A stretch of DNA of 64,000 nt, taken from the NCBI GenBank assembly GCA_021495925.1, contig JAKEKT010000053.1, positions 62,001 through 126,000 on the forward strand. The letters run 5' to 3'. The notes beneath the pieces were generated by a model. It worked only from the letters and a program-made list of their open reading frames with translations. It ran no database searches and was not told the origin of the DNA. Positions 21,360 to 32,413 of this stretch are shown in pieces. Within the stretch, counting starts at the first letter, position 1. Each line of letters starts with the position of its first letter. The stretch comes from Diplodia intermedia (lineage: Eukaryota; Ascomycota; Dothideomycetes; Botryosphaeriales; Botryosphaeriaceae). Made by a program: the position numbers and the translations under genes.

Positions 21360-21985
21360 GTAAATATTGGGAGACGACCCTTACCCACTACACCATGCGT
21401 ATGCAAAACCCGTATACCCTGGCAGCAAACGTCATCTCGGACACGCCGCCGTCCCAGGCGTTGGGGTACTTGGCGGAGGGCGCGCGCCGTACGAGCGCGT
21501 GTGTGTGTCGGACACGGCCAGTATGCCGGCGCCGGACGTGTGGATGAGGCAGGCGGGCAAGGCGTGCTGGGCCAGGCCGGCGGCGGGGGGCGTGGTCCGC
21601 GGAGGCCCAGTGGTTGGTGCGGGGAGGGGGGGGGGGGGGAGGAGGGGCGTTGGATGGGACCAGACGCACTGAAGACGATGTCAGCTTTTGAGGCTTCCGA
21701 GACGATGAGGTCGTGGTGTTCGAGCGTGCCTTCGATGGGCTTCGTGCTGGGGTATTGTGTGGGCAGTGTCGCTGCTCTGGTTGGGTCCCGGACGAGCAGC
21801 GTCCATGAGTGCTCGGGATGGTGCGAGCCGGTGGCGACGAAGGCGTCCCCGCCGATGTAGCCGGTGACTCCCAGACTGGCGTCCGCTGTAGGCGTTTGAT
21901 GTAAAGGGGGCGTTGGATGGTGGGTTCTTACACGAGTATCTTTGGAATCTTGCAAATTGTGATGGACTGGCTTGGTATCCACTGT
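21360..21985 (-). pseudogene. NmrA-like / extended SDR remnant
   Basis: Minus-strand reading from about 21985: PKILV, an intron-like GTAAGA...CTACAG, then GVTGYIGGDAFVATG (dinucleotide-binding GxxGxxG region), SWTLLVRDPTRAATL, EGTLEHHDLIVSEASKADIV. After a poly-C stretch the signal resumes in other frames as ACLIHTSGAGILAVSD and KYPNAWDGGVSEMT, both late blocks of this family. The expected initiator ATG is absent (ATT-like) and at least two frame changes are needed. It is a paralogue of the intact gene at 56613-57998, with the same first-intron position. I read it as a decayed duplicate. Confidence 0.7.
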
Positions 21986-22317
21986 CCGCACTGTTCAGTA
22001 GGCGATGGAAATGAAGAGCTATGTCTACCCGGGCGAACCCCGCATCAATGTATTTATGCCCAATAATCTGCCCATTTGGAATACCCGAGGTTGGGTCATC
22101 ATCGGATAGTGCACCGGATACTTCCTTCACCTGGGACCTACGGTTACCCATAGTATTACAAAACCACTGCAAGTATCTTCCCTGCTTTCAAATATCCATG
22201 ACATAATCGTAGATAGCTTTCAAGTACTGCTGCGTACGATAATTCCCCAGCCCCACCATCTCCATCTCGTTCATCATTTATGAGATAGTCATCCGTCTCC
22301 CAACATCCAATTACAAT

Positions 22318-22852
22318 CTACCCCCCCAGTCCTCCCCGAAAACATATCTTTCCTTCCGGTATCCAACTCATACTTGTATCTTTCCCAGTCAATCCAAACC
22401 TCACACCGTGCCTCATATACTCTCCCGTCGCCAGATCCACCCCCTTAACCTGCCCCTCAAAAACCAGCTCCACCGCCCCCTCGTCCATCAGCCTCTTCCC
22501 AGCCACACAGTCCCCCAACGAAACCACTTACATAACCCTCGCCACACCCCTCACATTCCCAAACCCGCTCGCGGCCCCCCACTCGGCCCTCCTCCACATC
22601 GGGGGTATCCGCAATCGCAATATCAAACGACGGATTGGGCATCGTCCTCAACGGCGACGGCACGCCATTGGCCCCTTTCGCGGGGCCGGGCGTGGCGGCC
22701 TGACAAACGCGGGGGGGGGGCGGCGGAACCATATCCGCCACGCGGTTGCCACTCCCGCTTCCATCCACAACACCGAGCGAGAAACCCGCACCACCACCAC
22801 CACAACGACGTCCTCGGCGATCAATGCCCTCAGTGTTGTTCCCCCCCGTCAC
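22318..22852 (-). other. Unassigned coding-like sequence, possibly a gene remnant
   Basis: Two minus-strand frames look more protein-like than their surroundings: NRVADMVPPPPP, VPSPLRTMPNPSFDIAIADT (22852-22540) and GQVKGVDLATGEYMRHGVRF, LTGKDTSMSWIPEGK (22500-22318, ends TAG). A GTAAGT at the end of the first could be a donor. No start codon or family is clear. It could be two exons of one unknown gene or a decayed one. Confidence 0.3.
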
Positions 22853-23011
22853 CCTCCTGACTAGCTAGCTTCCCGCACAGATGGCCTAGCATGAAGGAGT
22901 GCTGCCCGGATGCGCCATCTCCCGTGATTCCGCCCACGGCCTCTGCGCCGGGAGTTGGCTGCACCCGTCCGTCGCAGGGGCCCACGTGCGTGGGGGTCGC
23001 GTGGAGCTGGT

Positions 23012-23077
23012 CCTGCGGCGTGGGCGGGAACTTCCTGCGGCGTGGGCGGGAACTTCCTGCGGCGTGGGCGGGAATTT
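23012..23077 (+). repeat. 22-bp tandem repeat, three copies
   Basis: CCTGCGGCGTGGGCGGGAAC plus TT is repeated three times with one substitution in the last copy. The 22-base period does not keep reading frame. It lies in DNA with no supported gene. Confidence 0.95.
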
Positions 23078-23083
23078 CCTGCA

Positions 23084-24208
23084 GCCGGAGACGCCGAGAG
23101 AGCACGTGGCGGGCCTCGACGTCGGCTTTGCCGCTGGCGGACAACTCCGGCAGGGGGGGAGGGTGGGGGCACGTAGGCTGGTGGGGTTGCTTTGCTGGGG
23201 TATGCATGATGCGGGTGAAGGATTCAGCTGCGGACGGACGCGGCTAAAAAAACGTTGTTGCGGAGTCCCTGGGCGGGACGGGACGTTCCCCTGGTGGATT
23301 GAGGTGAGACGATGTATGGGACGAAGGCTTGGGCATCCAAGCCAGACAAGCTTATGACTACTGGCTTGACGTCCAAGGTTCACCAGCGGACAGGGCTTAG
23401 TGATGTCCAGCTGGATGTCTGTGCTTAAGTGTCATATAATCCCGCTCAACCGGCTCCACTACACTAGCGGATCCGCTTATCAATTTTGCCATCAACGCCT
23501 GGGCTCCCATCATCGTATGACTGGCCAATTGGAATTGAACAGATACGACCCGGGCGCTTTTACTTTATTGTGGTTCCTTCCGGAATTGTGCAAGCGTTCG
23601 TGACTGGTACCGCAACGACGGGTCTGCTGAGCTACAAAAACGAGGCTCATGGCTTGAATAAGTCAGTTTAGCTTCTTGTGCGAAGCAACAAGATCATCTT
23701 CTCTCGTGACAATACCAAGTTCTAGTAGGAAAACACATGTTAGTCATCCAGGTCAAAGTCAAAGCAGCGGAGGCGAGGCTCAGGACCGGAGAAGGGCGTG
23801 AGGGCTGTATCTCTCGCTGGTGCCTCAACGTGAGATTTTAGAGCCGAGGAGTAGTAGAGAATAGTACAGAGGTTGCTTTGTTACGAAGTGGTTCTGTTTC
23901 TGACATGCTGTCGGGGAGTTGTGTCGGAAGCGAGATGGAGTTCGTAGAGGAGCGTCTTGCGATCGTATATCTCGGATTCGCTTAATTGGCGCAACGCGAC
24001 GGACGACTCAAAAAGAAGTGGCCCCGAGCTTAAATCCCTTATCTCCATGCCGAAAACGCCTCCCGACTACGCGACACCAGCAACCGAGATGCCGACATAG
24101 TTTTCGCAGAGTGGATTCAACGGCCCGGCCCAGCAACGAACAAGCATGGATCCCCTGCATCCATCTCGGACAAATCGTGAAAATCATCATTGCTCCAGTC
24201 AATTGGTA
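23084..24208. other. Intergenic
   Basis: No gene supported. This is the 3' side of the bZIP gene and unassigned sequence. Confidence 0.4.
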
Positions 24209-25657
24209 TCACAAAATTACAAATTGCCGTTTGACGTAGCCGTCGTCGTAGCCGTCGTCGTAGCCGTCGTCGTCGTCGTCAAACGCCAGGACCGCCTCGA
24301 CCACGGACCGCCTGAACATGTACCCGGTCGGCTGCGGCACGCCATCCGCCTTCAGCCGCTCCCACAGGTCCGCCAGATCCACCCTGCCGTCCCTGACGCC
24401 GGGATGCGCCTGCACAAAGTTCCACGTCGCCGCGAAGCTAAGCAGCCGCCGATCTCGCCCAGCCCCATCACCACCGCCATCACCCTCGCCATCCCTACCA
24501 TCGCCCTCACCATCCGCAACTGACTCACCATCCCGCGTCGGCCGAGACGCCGGCGGCGGCATCGCCGGCGGCAGAACGGGTGGCGCGGCGGCAGCGCCAT
24601 CGGCACCGGCGCCACCCCTCGCACGAAGCCCACGCCCACGCCTTCCACCGACGACACCCTCGCACGAGTCATCGTCGCCGTCGCCATCAGCGTCATCAGC
24701 GTCGTCACCACGGGCGGCCTTGCGTCCGCCGCGTCCGCAACCTCGGACACCACCGCGGACACCACCGAAGATACCCCCGCCGCCGCCGCCACCGCCGCCG
24801 CCCCCGAAGACCGCACCAATCGTGCCCTGCAGCGAGACGATGACGGAGCGCAGCCGCTCGTTCTCCAGCTGCAGGCCGTCGCGCCGGGCCTCCATGGCGC
24901 GGACGCGGTGTTCCAGCTCGGCGACGTAGCGCTCGCGGCGCTCGCGGAAGGCGCGCTGGGCGGCGCGGTTTTGGGCGCGGCGGCGGAGGGATTTCGTTGC
25001 CGTTGCGGTGGCGGAGTCGGCCTCCGGCGGGGAGATCGGGGGGCTGCCGGTGGTGCTCTTGCTCGTGCTGGTGGGGTGGAGGGGTTCGGTGGGCGGGAGT
25101 GGTGGCGGCGGTGGCGGTGGCGGTTCCTGGTCGTCGTATGGGTTGTGCTGGTGGTGGTGGTGGGGCGGCGGTCCCTGGTCGTCGTATGTGTGGTGCTGGT
25201 GGTGGTGGTGGTGGTGGTGGTGGTGGTGGGGCGGTATTGTGGTGGTGCGTTCGTGGGGCTGCTGGCCGGCAGTGGCGGCGGCGGCGGCGGCGGCGATGCA
25301 GTCGAGGGTGCTCTCGTATACATATAGGCTCGTCGTCGATGATTGTGGGGCCGGGATGCTGGCGTAGGCGTGCGGGACGCTCGGGGAGTAGAAGTCGGGC
25401 GGCTGGAATGCGCTCTGAGGAGTGTTAGTGTTCCGATGGTGTGGTCGCGGGAGGCAGCGCCACCACCGGCGACGCCGTCCGCGCGGGGAGTCCGCGTGGC
25501 CAAGAGACGCTATAGTGGGTGCGGGCGACGGGAGTCTTACATGGTCAAAAGCAACGGTGGATGTGAGCATCTGTGCGTGGCTATATTGTGGGTTGTCTCC
25601 TCCCGCTAGGAAGTAATACGGCTCTGGGACCGGCTCTGGCTGCAATGGGAAAGCCAT
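24209..25657 (-). CDS. bZIP transcription factor (AP-1/Yap-like basic region)
   Basis: Two exons, 25657-25541 and 25414-24209, with a 126-base phase-0 intron (GTAAGA, branch CTAAC, CTCAG); left unspliced it would add 42 Arg-rich residues. The product is 440 residues. The basic region RRRAQNRAAQRAFRERRERY has the QNRxAQRxFR signature of fungal AP-1-like factors, followed by a leucine-zipper-like helix (LEHRVRAMEARRDGLQLENE). C-terminal FAATWNFVQAHPGV, VDLADLWERLKADG is a block often seen in fungal bZIPs of this type. No Cys-rich redox domain of Yap1 is seen. Low complexity is extreme: His10, Pro runs, Ala7, Gly11 and a DDGY repeat, from trinucleotide tracts in the DNA. It acts in the nucleus; targets are unknown. 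Confidence 0.85.
   Translation of the reverse strand: MAFPLQPEPVPEPYYFLAGGDNPQYSHAQMLTSTVAFDHVRLPSPAPTIASLGHADSPRGRRRRWWRCLPRPHHRNTNTPQSAFQPPDFYSPSVPHAYASIPAPQSSTTSLYVYESTLDCIAAAAAAATAGQQPHERTTTIPPHHHHHHHHHHQHHTYDDQGPPPHHHHQHNPYDDQEPPPPPPPPLPPTEPLHPTSTSKSTTGSPPISPPEADSATATATKSLRRRAQNRAAQRAFRERRERYVAELEHRVRAMEARRDGLQLENERLRSVIVSLQGTIGAVFGGGGGGGGGGGIFGGVRGGVRGCGRGGRKAARGDDADDADGDGDDDSCEGVVGGRRGRGLRARGGAGADGAAAAPPVLPPAMPPPASRPTRDGESVADGEGDGRDGEGDGGGDGAGRDRRLLSFAATWNFVQAHPGVRDGRVDLADLWERLKADGVPQPTGYMFRRSVVEAVLAFDDDDDGYDDGYDDGYVKRQFVIL
25196..25229 (+). repeat. (GGT)n trinucleotide tract encoding poly-His
   Basis: About eleven GGT units on the plus strand, read as CAC/CAT on the coding strand. 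A slippage-prone microsatellite inside an exon of the bZIP gene. Confidence 0.9.
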
Positions 25658-26324
25658 CGGCTGCTGGGTGGGAGTGAATTTTCCGATGGATGACTATCCG
25701 CTTCGCTATTTAACATATGATTGTGGAGATACGCTTGGACGCTGTCGACTCCACTTCGCTGTCATCTACATCAATACGAGACGGTGGTGTATGAATCGTC
25801 TGGAGACAGGCATCGTTGTCGATCATGGCCGTAACAGTGTCGTCTGACGCAGAGTCCCGATCGCAAATCGAAATGACGACGGTTCTATTGGCCCGTAAAC
25901 ACTGGTTATGTTATCACCGCTGATCAAATGGCAATAGCATCCGCCTACATCCTAAGTACAGCACAAGGGCATCCAAGCATCCGTGGAACGGGAAGCGTGT
26001 GCATACAGCATGCGTTCTTGCGACAAAAGATTGGTACGGAGCTATCTTGATTGCCAAGGTGAGCCTCGCTTCTTTTCTTGTTTTCGAAGAGCAGTGACTC
26101 GGTGCACTGCAGCGGGCATTTCACCGGTACGGTGTATTCTCCGGCAGGATTTGCTATCTGGTGTTTCTTTACGCATGATACGGCCTTTTTCCAAGCATCG
26201 GCCCGAATTTCCGTTGGGTGAGAATCAATACTCCCTGCTTCCTGCAACGCCATTGTCAGGGTACTTGAATACTCGAGGCCGTCCAGACTGCGCTTAACAA
26301 CGGCCGTTCAACCTCCACTCTGTC
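25658..26324. other. Intergenic, upstream of bZIP gene
   Basis: Promoter side of the bZIP gene and 3' side of the reductase gene. Short frames without motif. Confidence 0.45.
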
Positions 26325-27531
26325 CTATCGGGCAAGCTCTTCGGTATTCATCCGCAAGCTATCCTCCAAACTGGTCCACCCCAACCTGCCTGTTTCTTTA
26401 AGTATGCGCTCCGCATTTTCCGCCGGCAAAATCTTATTCTTATCCTCTTCCAAGCCGGAAAGATCTTCAGGAAACTGCCTCTCGGGGTACAACTTGCGCA
26501 GCGTCTGCAGTATCTCGTTGGTGGTGTACGGCTGCGCAAAAGCAAACAGCCGCTGACTGGAAAGATCCGGGCGAGTGAGAGCGGCCACGTGAAGACGAGC
26601 AGTGTCCTGCACATCGACGAAATACTCTGGCAACACCGTCAGCGCCGGAACCCGGGTGGCGGGACGAGCAGGGACGGCCACTCACGCGGAGAGATGGCCC
26701 TCATGAGGCGGGGCGTCGCGGTGCCTTTGAAGATGGCCTCGATCCAGCCCGCGGTCGACGGATAGCCCTGGTGTTCGGGGCTGATGACGCGACCGAAATT
26801 CACATTCGGCAGGACTGCCACGTGGCGGTGAGCAATTTCACTCCGACACGGACATGTGTGTGCCGACGACGACTTACCCGCGTTCACTCTGAACTTCGGA
26901 TGCCACTCGCCAACCCACTTCCACAGCGCCTGCTCCGCCTGCGCCTTGCTGGCGTAGTAGACGACGACGTGGTCCGCGGAAGGCGCCCAGGCGCGCTCGA
27001 TGGCGCCTTCGTTCCACGAGTCCTCGTGCACGTCGTGGCCCGCGGCGCCGGGACCGGGCGAGGTGGCGGCGGCCGACGACGACGTGTAGACGAAGCTCTT
27101 GACGGAGGACTGGCTTGCGGCCGCCTCGAGTGCGTTGGTGACGCCCGCTACGACGGGCGGGATTACCTTGTTCGGGTCTGCCTCGTTGCTCATCACGGAG
27201 GCGACGTGGGCAATGGCGGCAACTCCTGCGACCTGCATGTCAGACGACCGTTTGTGGATGGTCCCCGGGGAATGGAAACAGTACCGTTAGCCGCACTGTG
27301 AAAGGCATTCACGGCGACCATGTCGGGGACCTCGAACAGCTCAAACTTGTGCTGCCCGTAGGCGCCGTCGAAATGGTCTTGCAGCCATCGGTTCTTCGCG
27401 ACGTCGCGCACAGTTCCCCGCACGCGGTAGCCCGCCGACAGCAGCTCGTTGGCAACATGGCTGGCCAGGTAGCCATTGGCTCCAGTCACGAGCACGAGGT
27501 CGCCGGGCGACAGAGCAGTTTTGGAGTCCAT
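26325..27531 (-). CDS. NAD(P)H-dependent ketone/aldehyde reductase, Gre2-like extended SDR
   Basis: Four exons, 27531-27285, 27225-26878, 26814-26686 and 26626-26325, with introns of 59, 63 and 59 bases, giving 341 residues. GDLVLVTGANGYLASHVANE carries the cofactor-binding GxxGxxA, with Arg residues (RVRGTVRD) that favour NADPH. VAAIAHVASV, DPNKVIPPVVAGVTNALEAA, FVYTSSSAA and the catalytic YYASK (YxxxK) follow the Gre2/dihydroflavonol-reductase order; VNFGRVISPEHQ and QYFVDVQDTARLHVAAL complete it. It reduces carbonyls in the cytosol; the substrate is unknown. The splice joins were chosen because they restore uninterrupted family spacing; exon 2 begins after GTCGCAG, not at the earlier ATGCAG. 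An ATG 42 bases upstream is in frame, but MDSKTAL fits relatives better. Confidence 0.9.
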
Positions 27532-28147
27532 TCCTGATGGGTGAAATACCTTGGTGATCGTGCTGCGGTTCAACTGTTTGACTGTCAGCTCGCGACGCTG
27601 GTGGGGCGCCGCCGGATTAATTTCCGCTTCTGCACGGCGATTTTACCGGGGTGTAGTCAGCACGGGGATTACTAATGAGAGGTTGGGTAGCGTCGGAGAT
27701 GCACCCGATGGGCGATCGGTCCGAGCTCATTTGTCAGCAATCCCGCGGAACGGCCTCCGACATGTTCGTCTGTTACCGACCTTGAAGGCATCGTATGGAC
27801 CATGCAGATAAGGTAGAGTCTGTGTGCACAAAGCTCCGTGCGGATCAGTTGAATTCCTGCGCACAAATCAATCTCCAATACGGCAGGTACTTATAATCAA
27901 TCGGCATTTTGCCACTGGTGACTTCCCGGACTTCTCTCGGAATTATTTCGCTGAACCGTTATTATACCAGACAACAGACATACCGGTATACCCGACAGTT
28001 CCCGCACCGCCAGCTTCACTTTGCCGGCTTGCTAACCGCCCCGTGCAATATCTCATCTCCAGGAAGTGGCACATTTGCCACTCTGCGCTGACGAGTGCGA
28101 TTGTCTGAGTTGTCGGAACAGCTTCACTCATTGCTGTAAGAGGAGCA
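27532..28147. other. Intergenic
   Basis: Promoter side of the reductase gene. No gene supported; part of the decayed transcription factor may extend here. Confidence 0.4.
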
Positions 28148-28701
28148 TCAGAAAGCTTTGTGGGCATATGGAGAGATATTCCAGAGCCCCGGGGGAAGAA
28201 GGCGAGGCCAAAGGTTTTGCACATGCCAGGAACGGCTGCGAGGTGTGGTGCTGTCGAGGTTGCGGCGCCAGGAGACCAGGTGCTCCCACGTCTTTTGGTT
28301 AAGGGTCTGCAGTGGCGTCTTGGTTGCGTGACTTGGAGGAAACATTATCCTGGAGAGCTGGAAGTACTACTCTACCAGGATTTGCTGGTGGTCCAGCAGC
28401 TGCTTTTCATGCTGTTGAGTATCTGGGTCGGTGCTCCGAGAATGAGATTGTCGTTTCCACGGTGGCAGCCGCCGAGATGTGCGGAAAGGCCGGCCAAGGT
28501 ACAGGCCCAACATACTGATGGATACGTCAGCTCAGTACCTCCGGGAATCATCTGCGTGGGTAAGAATCTCTCGGTCCGTAGCAAAACGCCCCAAAACGAT
28601 CCGCTGCGACTCCTTGCTTCTTCCGTGGATATGGATCCTGCCTCGACGTAGGGCTTCGCGCTGGTGTGCAGGCCGAAGTCGATGGTTAGCTGGATTGCCA
28701 T
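28148..28701 (-). pseudogene. Fungal-specific transcription factor domain fragment
   Basis: The minus-strand segment 28701-28550 reads MAIQLTIDFGLHTSA, then GSISTEEARSRSGSFWGVLL, the core of the fungal Zn2Cys6 factor middle homology region (A..LALDLGLHR, E..RRTFWGVF). Downstream fragments TWEHLVSWRRNLDST and WHVQNLWPRLL fit later parts but in changed frames. No Zn2Cys6 cluster and no full-length frame exists. It is a broken remnant, adjacent to remnants of metabolic genes. Confidence 0.55.
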
Positions 28702-28897
28702 CCCTACTCATAGCCAGTCAGGATGGTGCTCGGTTTCCAGAAGTGTAGATAAAATTTAATACTAAGTAGTATTTATTCATGTTCCCTTTACCCAGAGTCA
28801 AGCTATTATTAAAGTGTCTGAAACAACCACATAATGAAGCTCTAAATTACTCAACTCCACGTCCAACACATACTCCCCTTACAGTAGATTAAATTTC

Positions 28898-29714
28898 TTA
28901 GTGCTTCGTATGGCCATTCCCCGCTCCACGGACCCCAATCATTTCGTCGCTGTCAACAGTGCTCTGCCTCTCCACACCACCACCGTGGCCATTGCTGTGG
29001 TGCCCATGCGGGTCCATGCTCCGCTTGGACTCTTCATACGTGCCGGCGGAGCTCTCGTAGTCGCCCGCAGCCTTCTTGCGGCGGTGATCGCGAACCTCAT
29101 GGAAAGCCGCGGTGATGGCATGTAGCAGACTGCATACATCGGTTAGTACGCGAGCCCAGCAGGAGACAAAGACACCAAACAACTCACGTGCTGATGATCG
29201 CCAAGATGAACGTGCCCCACGGCAAGTTGCAGCTGTCGTCCCTCCGATCCGTCCTGCCGTTCCCCGTCGACGTCCTATTGGCATCGGCGGTGGTGTAGCA
29301 GTGGCGCGGGCCCGCGCTGCCGCCGGCCGGCCGCGTGAGCACCGCCACGGCGATGAAGGCGCCGACGAAGGCCAGGTCGAACAGCACCCACAGCCAGCGC
29401 AGCCACTTGGCGCCGCGGCCGCGCAGCAGGAAGGTCAGGATCATCGACACGAGCGTGTACAGCGTCGCCGCCGCGAGGATGCCCTCGACGGCCCCGAACG
29501 AGTGGCTGATGCCGTGGCGCCGCTTGATGGCCGTCGTCAGCCGGTAGATCTTGTATACCCGTGACGAGAAGATGCCGAGGGAGATGACGGCGGAGAGGAA
29601 TTGGAGCACCCGCGTGAAGCGCAGGAACCACCGGTAGAAGGCCGTGTGCTTGAGCTTCTCGGGGACGCAGCGCGTCAGCAGCCCGGTTTGGGAGCGGGTG
29701 TCGGTTTGGGTCAT
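28898..29714 (-). CDS. MARVEL-like four-helix membrane protein
   Basis: Two exons, 29714-29188 and 29129-28898, with a 58-base intron (GTGAGT, branch CTAAC, TGCAG), giving 252 residues. Four hydrophobic helices are visible: around FTRVLQFLSAVISLGIF, EGILAAATLYTLVSMILTFL, WLWVLFDLAFVGAFIAVAVL and WGTFILAIISTLLHAITAAF. The spacing, the Cys-containing loop before helix four (RHCYTT, DDSCNLPW) and the hydrophilic tail are typical of fungal MARVEL-domain proteins of plasma or vesicle membranes. The tail is His/Gly-rich and basic. The function is unproven. The frame is clean across the splice, in contrast with the decayed neighbours. Confidence 0.8.
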
Positions 29715-31075
29715 GGTGGATGGTTGGAGCGGGTGGGGGAGGATGCAGGTGCGCTCATTTTGGTCGGGTCTGGCTGGCTTTTTCTAGCTGGCAGTGCTTC
29801 TGTTGTCTTGGATTTTTGCTCCATCAGCATGACCGCGAATGGCATTTGCGAAACAGGTTTCAATGTTGGTTATGACGAGTGCAATGCTGTACGGTAGAGA
29901 CGGTTCTCAGTGCCCGGAACAGGGCTAGCGCATGGCTGTTGCATCCAGTCCCCGAGAGTGACATGCGAGTGGTAGGCACACACGCGGGGATATCCACCCG
30001 ATAGTGCGTGGTGGAGGGCGCATTGCATGTTTTCGCCCGCGGGGTAGTGGGGTTGATTGGGAACGATGGGCTCGATGACGGCTCACGACGCACAACGGCT
30101 GGCACGCTAGTCTAAAATCCTGCCTACTGGAGTGCACCAACTTTAGTCTTAGCATTCCGATTCGCCCAGTCGACCCCTTGCAGCACACATGTCGCTGTAC
30201 GTCATCTTCCGCAGCGGCTGCGCGGCGCCGTCAGGGTCTAGCCCCCGTCAAACACTGGCGTCCCCAGACTTCTCCCTCAAGCTTCTATTTTCCGGCTTGG
30301 TGTACCGAGAAACCAGCCCCCGCACCAAGCATCCCGAAGAGGACAGTCAAGCTCCAGCCCCGCGAAAAGAAAGTTGTTGAAACAATCCACGACAGCCACT
30401 GGACTCGCTTCAAACACGTACGATCTCTGCTTCCTCCCGTACATAGATATACTGTCGCCATGGCTAGACCAATGTGGGTTTTGACAATTGCACATATTCC
30501 ATCGATTTCGGCGCCGAAGGGTTGCCGCCACAAAGGTACATGCCTGTGCAGATCAGCGGGAACATGATGGCGCTCGGATCGCTATCTAGGTGACTAGTGT
30601 AAGCTTAACTAGACCAACGCCGAGAAACAGGCTACCAGGGCGACGTCACCACACCATCGGGGTCTTGTCATTGTTGCATCGGCCGGAGACGATTCCGACG
30701 ACTAAGCCTTACATCTGATCCATGGCCGAGCAGCAGCAACCGAGTGCCCACGTCGATGATTGCGGACAGCGGGACTGCCCGGAGCAGGCGGAAGACGGCG
30801 GCTATCCGGAGATAAGTCTAAGCGCCGTTGCAGGCGGATGTTGCCAGCTCGGACTTACAAACAACGCATTACGTGGTGGGAGTAGAGAACAGCGCGATGG
30901 CCAGTACATAGATGAAGCAGGCCGGAAGCGGATAAGTAGTGGCCAACTTGAATTGGCCGAGGCCGAACTTCGGCGGACATGTCGCCATCACTAATAGGCT
31001 ACAAGGCAGAGCTGTCGTGTCGCCGTGCCGCAACCTTGCCTCCACTCCATCATACAGAACGAGAGGCGGAGCACC
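29715..31075. other. Intergenic with possible decayed membrane gene
   Basis: Short minus-strand frames between about 30280 and 31010 (for example TTYPLPACFIYVLAIALF) look like pieces of a membrane protein but are interrupted in every frame. No family could be assigned. Confidence 0.3.
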
Positions 31076-32323
31076 ATGGCGGACATGCAGGCGTTCTTCC
31101 AGGTTCCCCTCAAGCCGACTTCCTCGCTGGCCTGGCACCGCATCCTTTCCCCCACAACCTCCATAAAAGTCTCACCCGTGGCGCTAGGCGGAGTCAGTCT
31201 CGGAAGCGCGTAGTCGAGTTACTTCGTGCGGAACGAGGATGCCGCCGCCCTATTGGACACCTTCCACAGCCTTGGCGGCAACTTTATCGACACGTCCAAC
31301 GACTGCAACGCTGGCGAGTCGGAGCGGTTGATCGGCGAGTGGATGGAAGCTCGTAGTATCCGTGATCATATGGTTGTTGCGACCAAGTTCTCGAGCGGCT
31401 TCATTCGCGACCAGAGGGACAAGGTGCCGCTGCATCAAGGAAACAAGGTGGGATGCTGCGACCTCAGTGGAGGAGCTCATGACGCACCTCCATGCACTCG
31501 TTACGGCCAGGCAGGTTCTGTATCTGGGTGCATCAGACATGCCCGCCTGGGTTGTTGTCAAGGCCAACGATTGCAAGTTCTTGTTTTTCTCCTGCTCAAA
31601 GCAACTTGCAATATCTGACACCAAAACCCTCTCGTAAGACGCCCGACAGCACGGATACACTCCGTTCTCCGTCCACCAACGCCGCTGGAACGCTGCGTAC
31701 CGTGATATGGAAGCTGAGATCATCCCCATGTGCGAAGACCAAGGCATGGCCATCGTGCCTTGGGGTGTGCTCAGCGGCGGCCAACTGATGACGGCCAAGC
31801 AGCGCGAGGAAGCTTCCAAAAACCCCGAGGCACGGAAGGGCTACGGGCAGGACGAGAAATACATCCGGGTCTCCAAAGTTCTCGAGCGGATCGCGAATAC
31901 CAAAGGCGTGACATTGCATGCCGTCGTAAGTATCCTCACACACTACTTTTGAAACGGACGCTGAAGCCAGCTATCTAGGCACTCGCCTATCTCTACCAAC
32001 AATCAACCTACGTCGCTCCCATCGTCGGCATGCAGACCGTGGAGCACGTCAGAGCGCTCAACGATGCTGTGGAAGTCAGGCTCTCGGATGATGAGGTTAC
32101 CGCGATCCATGAGGCTTCAGCGTTTGTGCCGCTCTTCCCGTCAGTTTCCTGTACCAATCGGAGACTAGGCCGTACAGCACCCGCCTTGGGGCTGCGGATG
32201 TGGAGAACACACGCATGGCGGGCTGGATCAATGCGCCTCCGAAGCAACCCGTAAGTCATTGGTTTTGGGCTTTGCACTGACTAGGACAAGGCGGCTTCCT
32301 TCCCCGGCATCACTCCTCCGTAA
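31076..32323 (+). pseudogene. Aldo-keto reductase (aryl-alcohol dehydrogenase / norsolorinic-acid-reductase-like) pseudogene
   Basis: ATG 31076 opens HRILSPTTSIKVSPVALGGV, SLGSA, then a TAG at 31211-31213 exactly where relatives read Trp (GTAW), consistent with TGG to TAG. The same frame resumes: LGGNFIDTSNDCNAGESERL, IGEWMEARSIRDHMVVATKF. A stretch of about 25-30 codons around the TDYIDLLYVHWWD block is missing near 31445. TSVEELMTHLHALV, YLGASDMPAWVV, WNAAYRDMEAEIIPMCEDQG, MAIVPWGVLSGGQL follow, then an intron (31929-31979), ALAYLYQQSTYVAPIVGMQT, a one-base deletion near 32141 and NTRMAGWINAPPKQP. The catalytic Lys and His region is damaged. Such enzymes act on aryl aldehydes and polyketide intermediates. 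Confidence 0.85.
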
Positions 32324-32413
32324 AGCTGCACGGACACCTCTTGTAGACCTGGTACCAACCGCAAGGACAGGGCCCACGATCACATCCCCACTGCTTGACT
32401 AACAAATCCCAAG

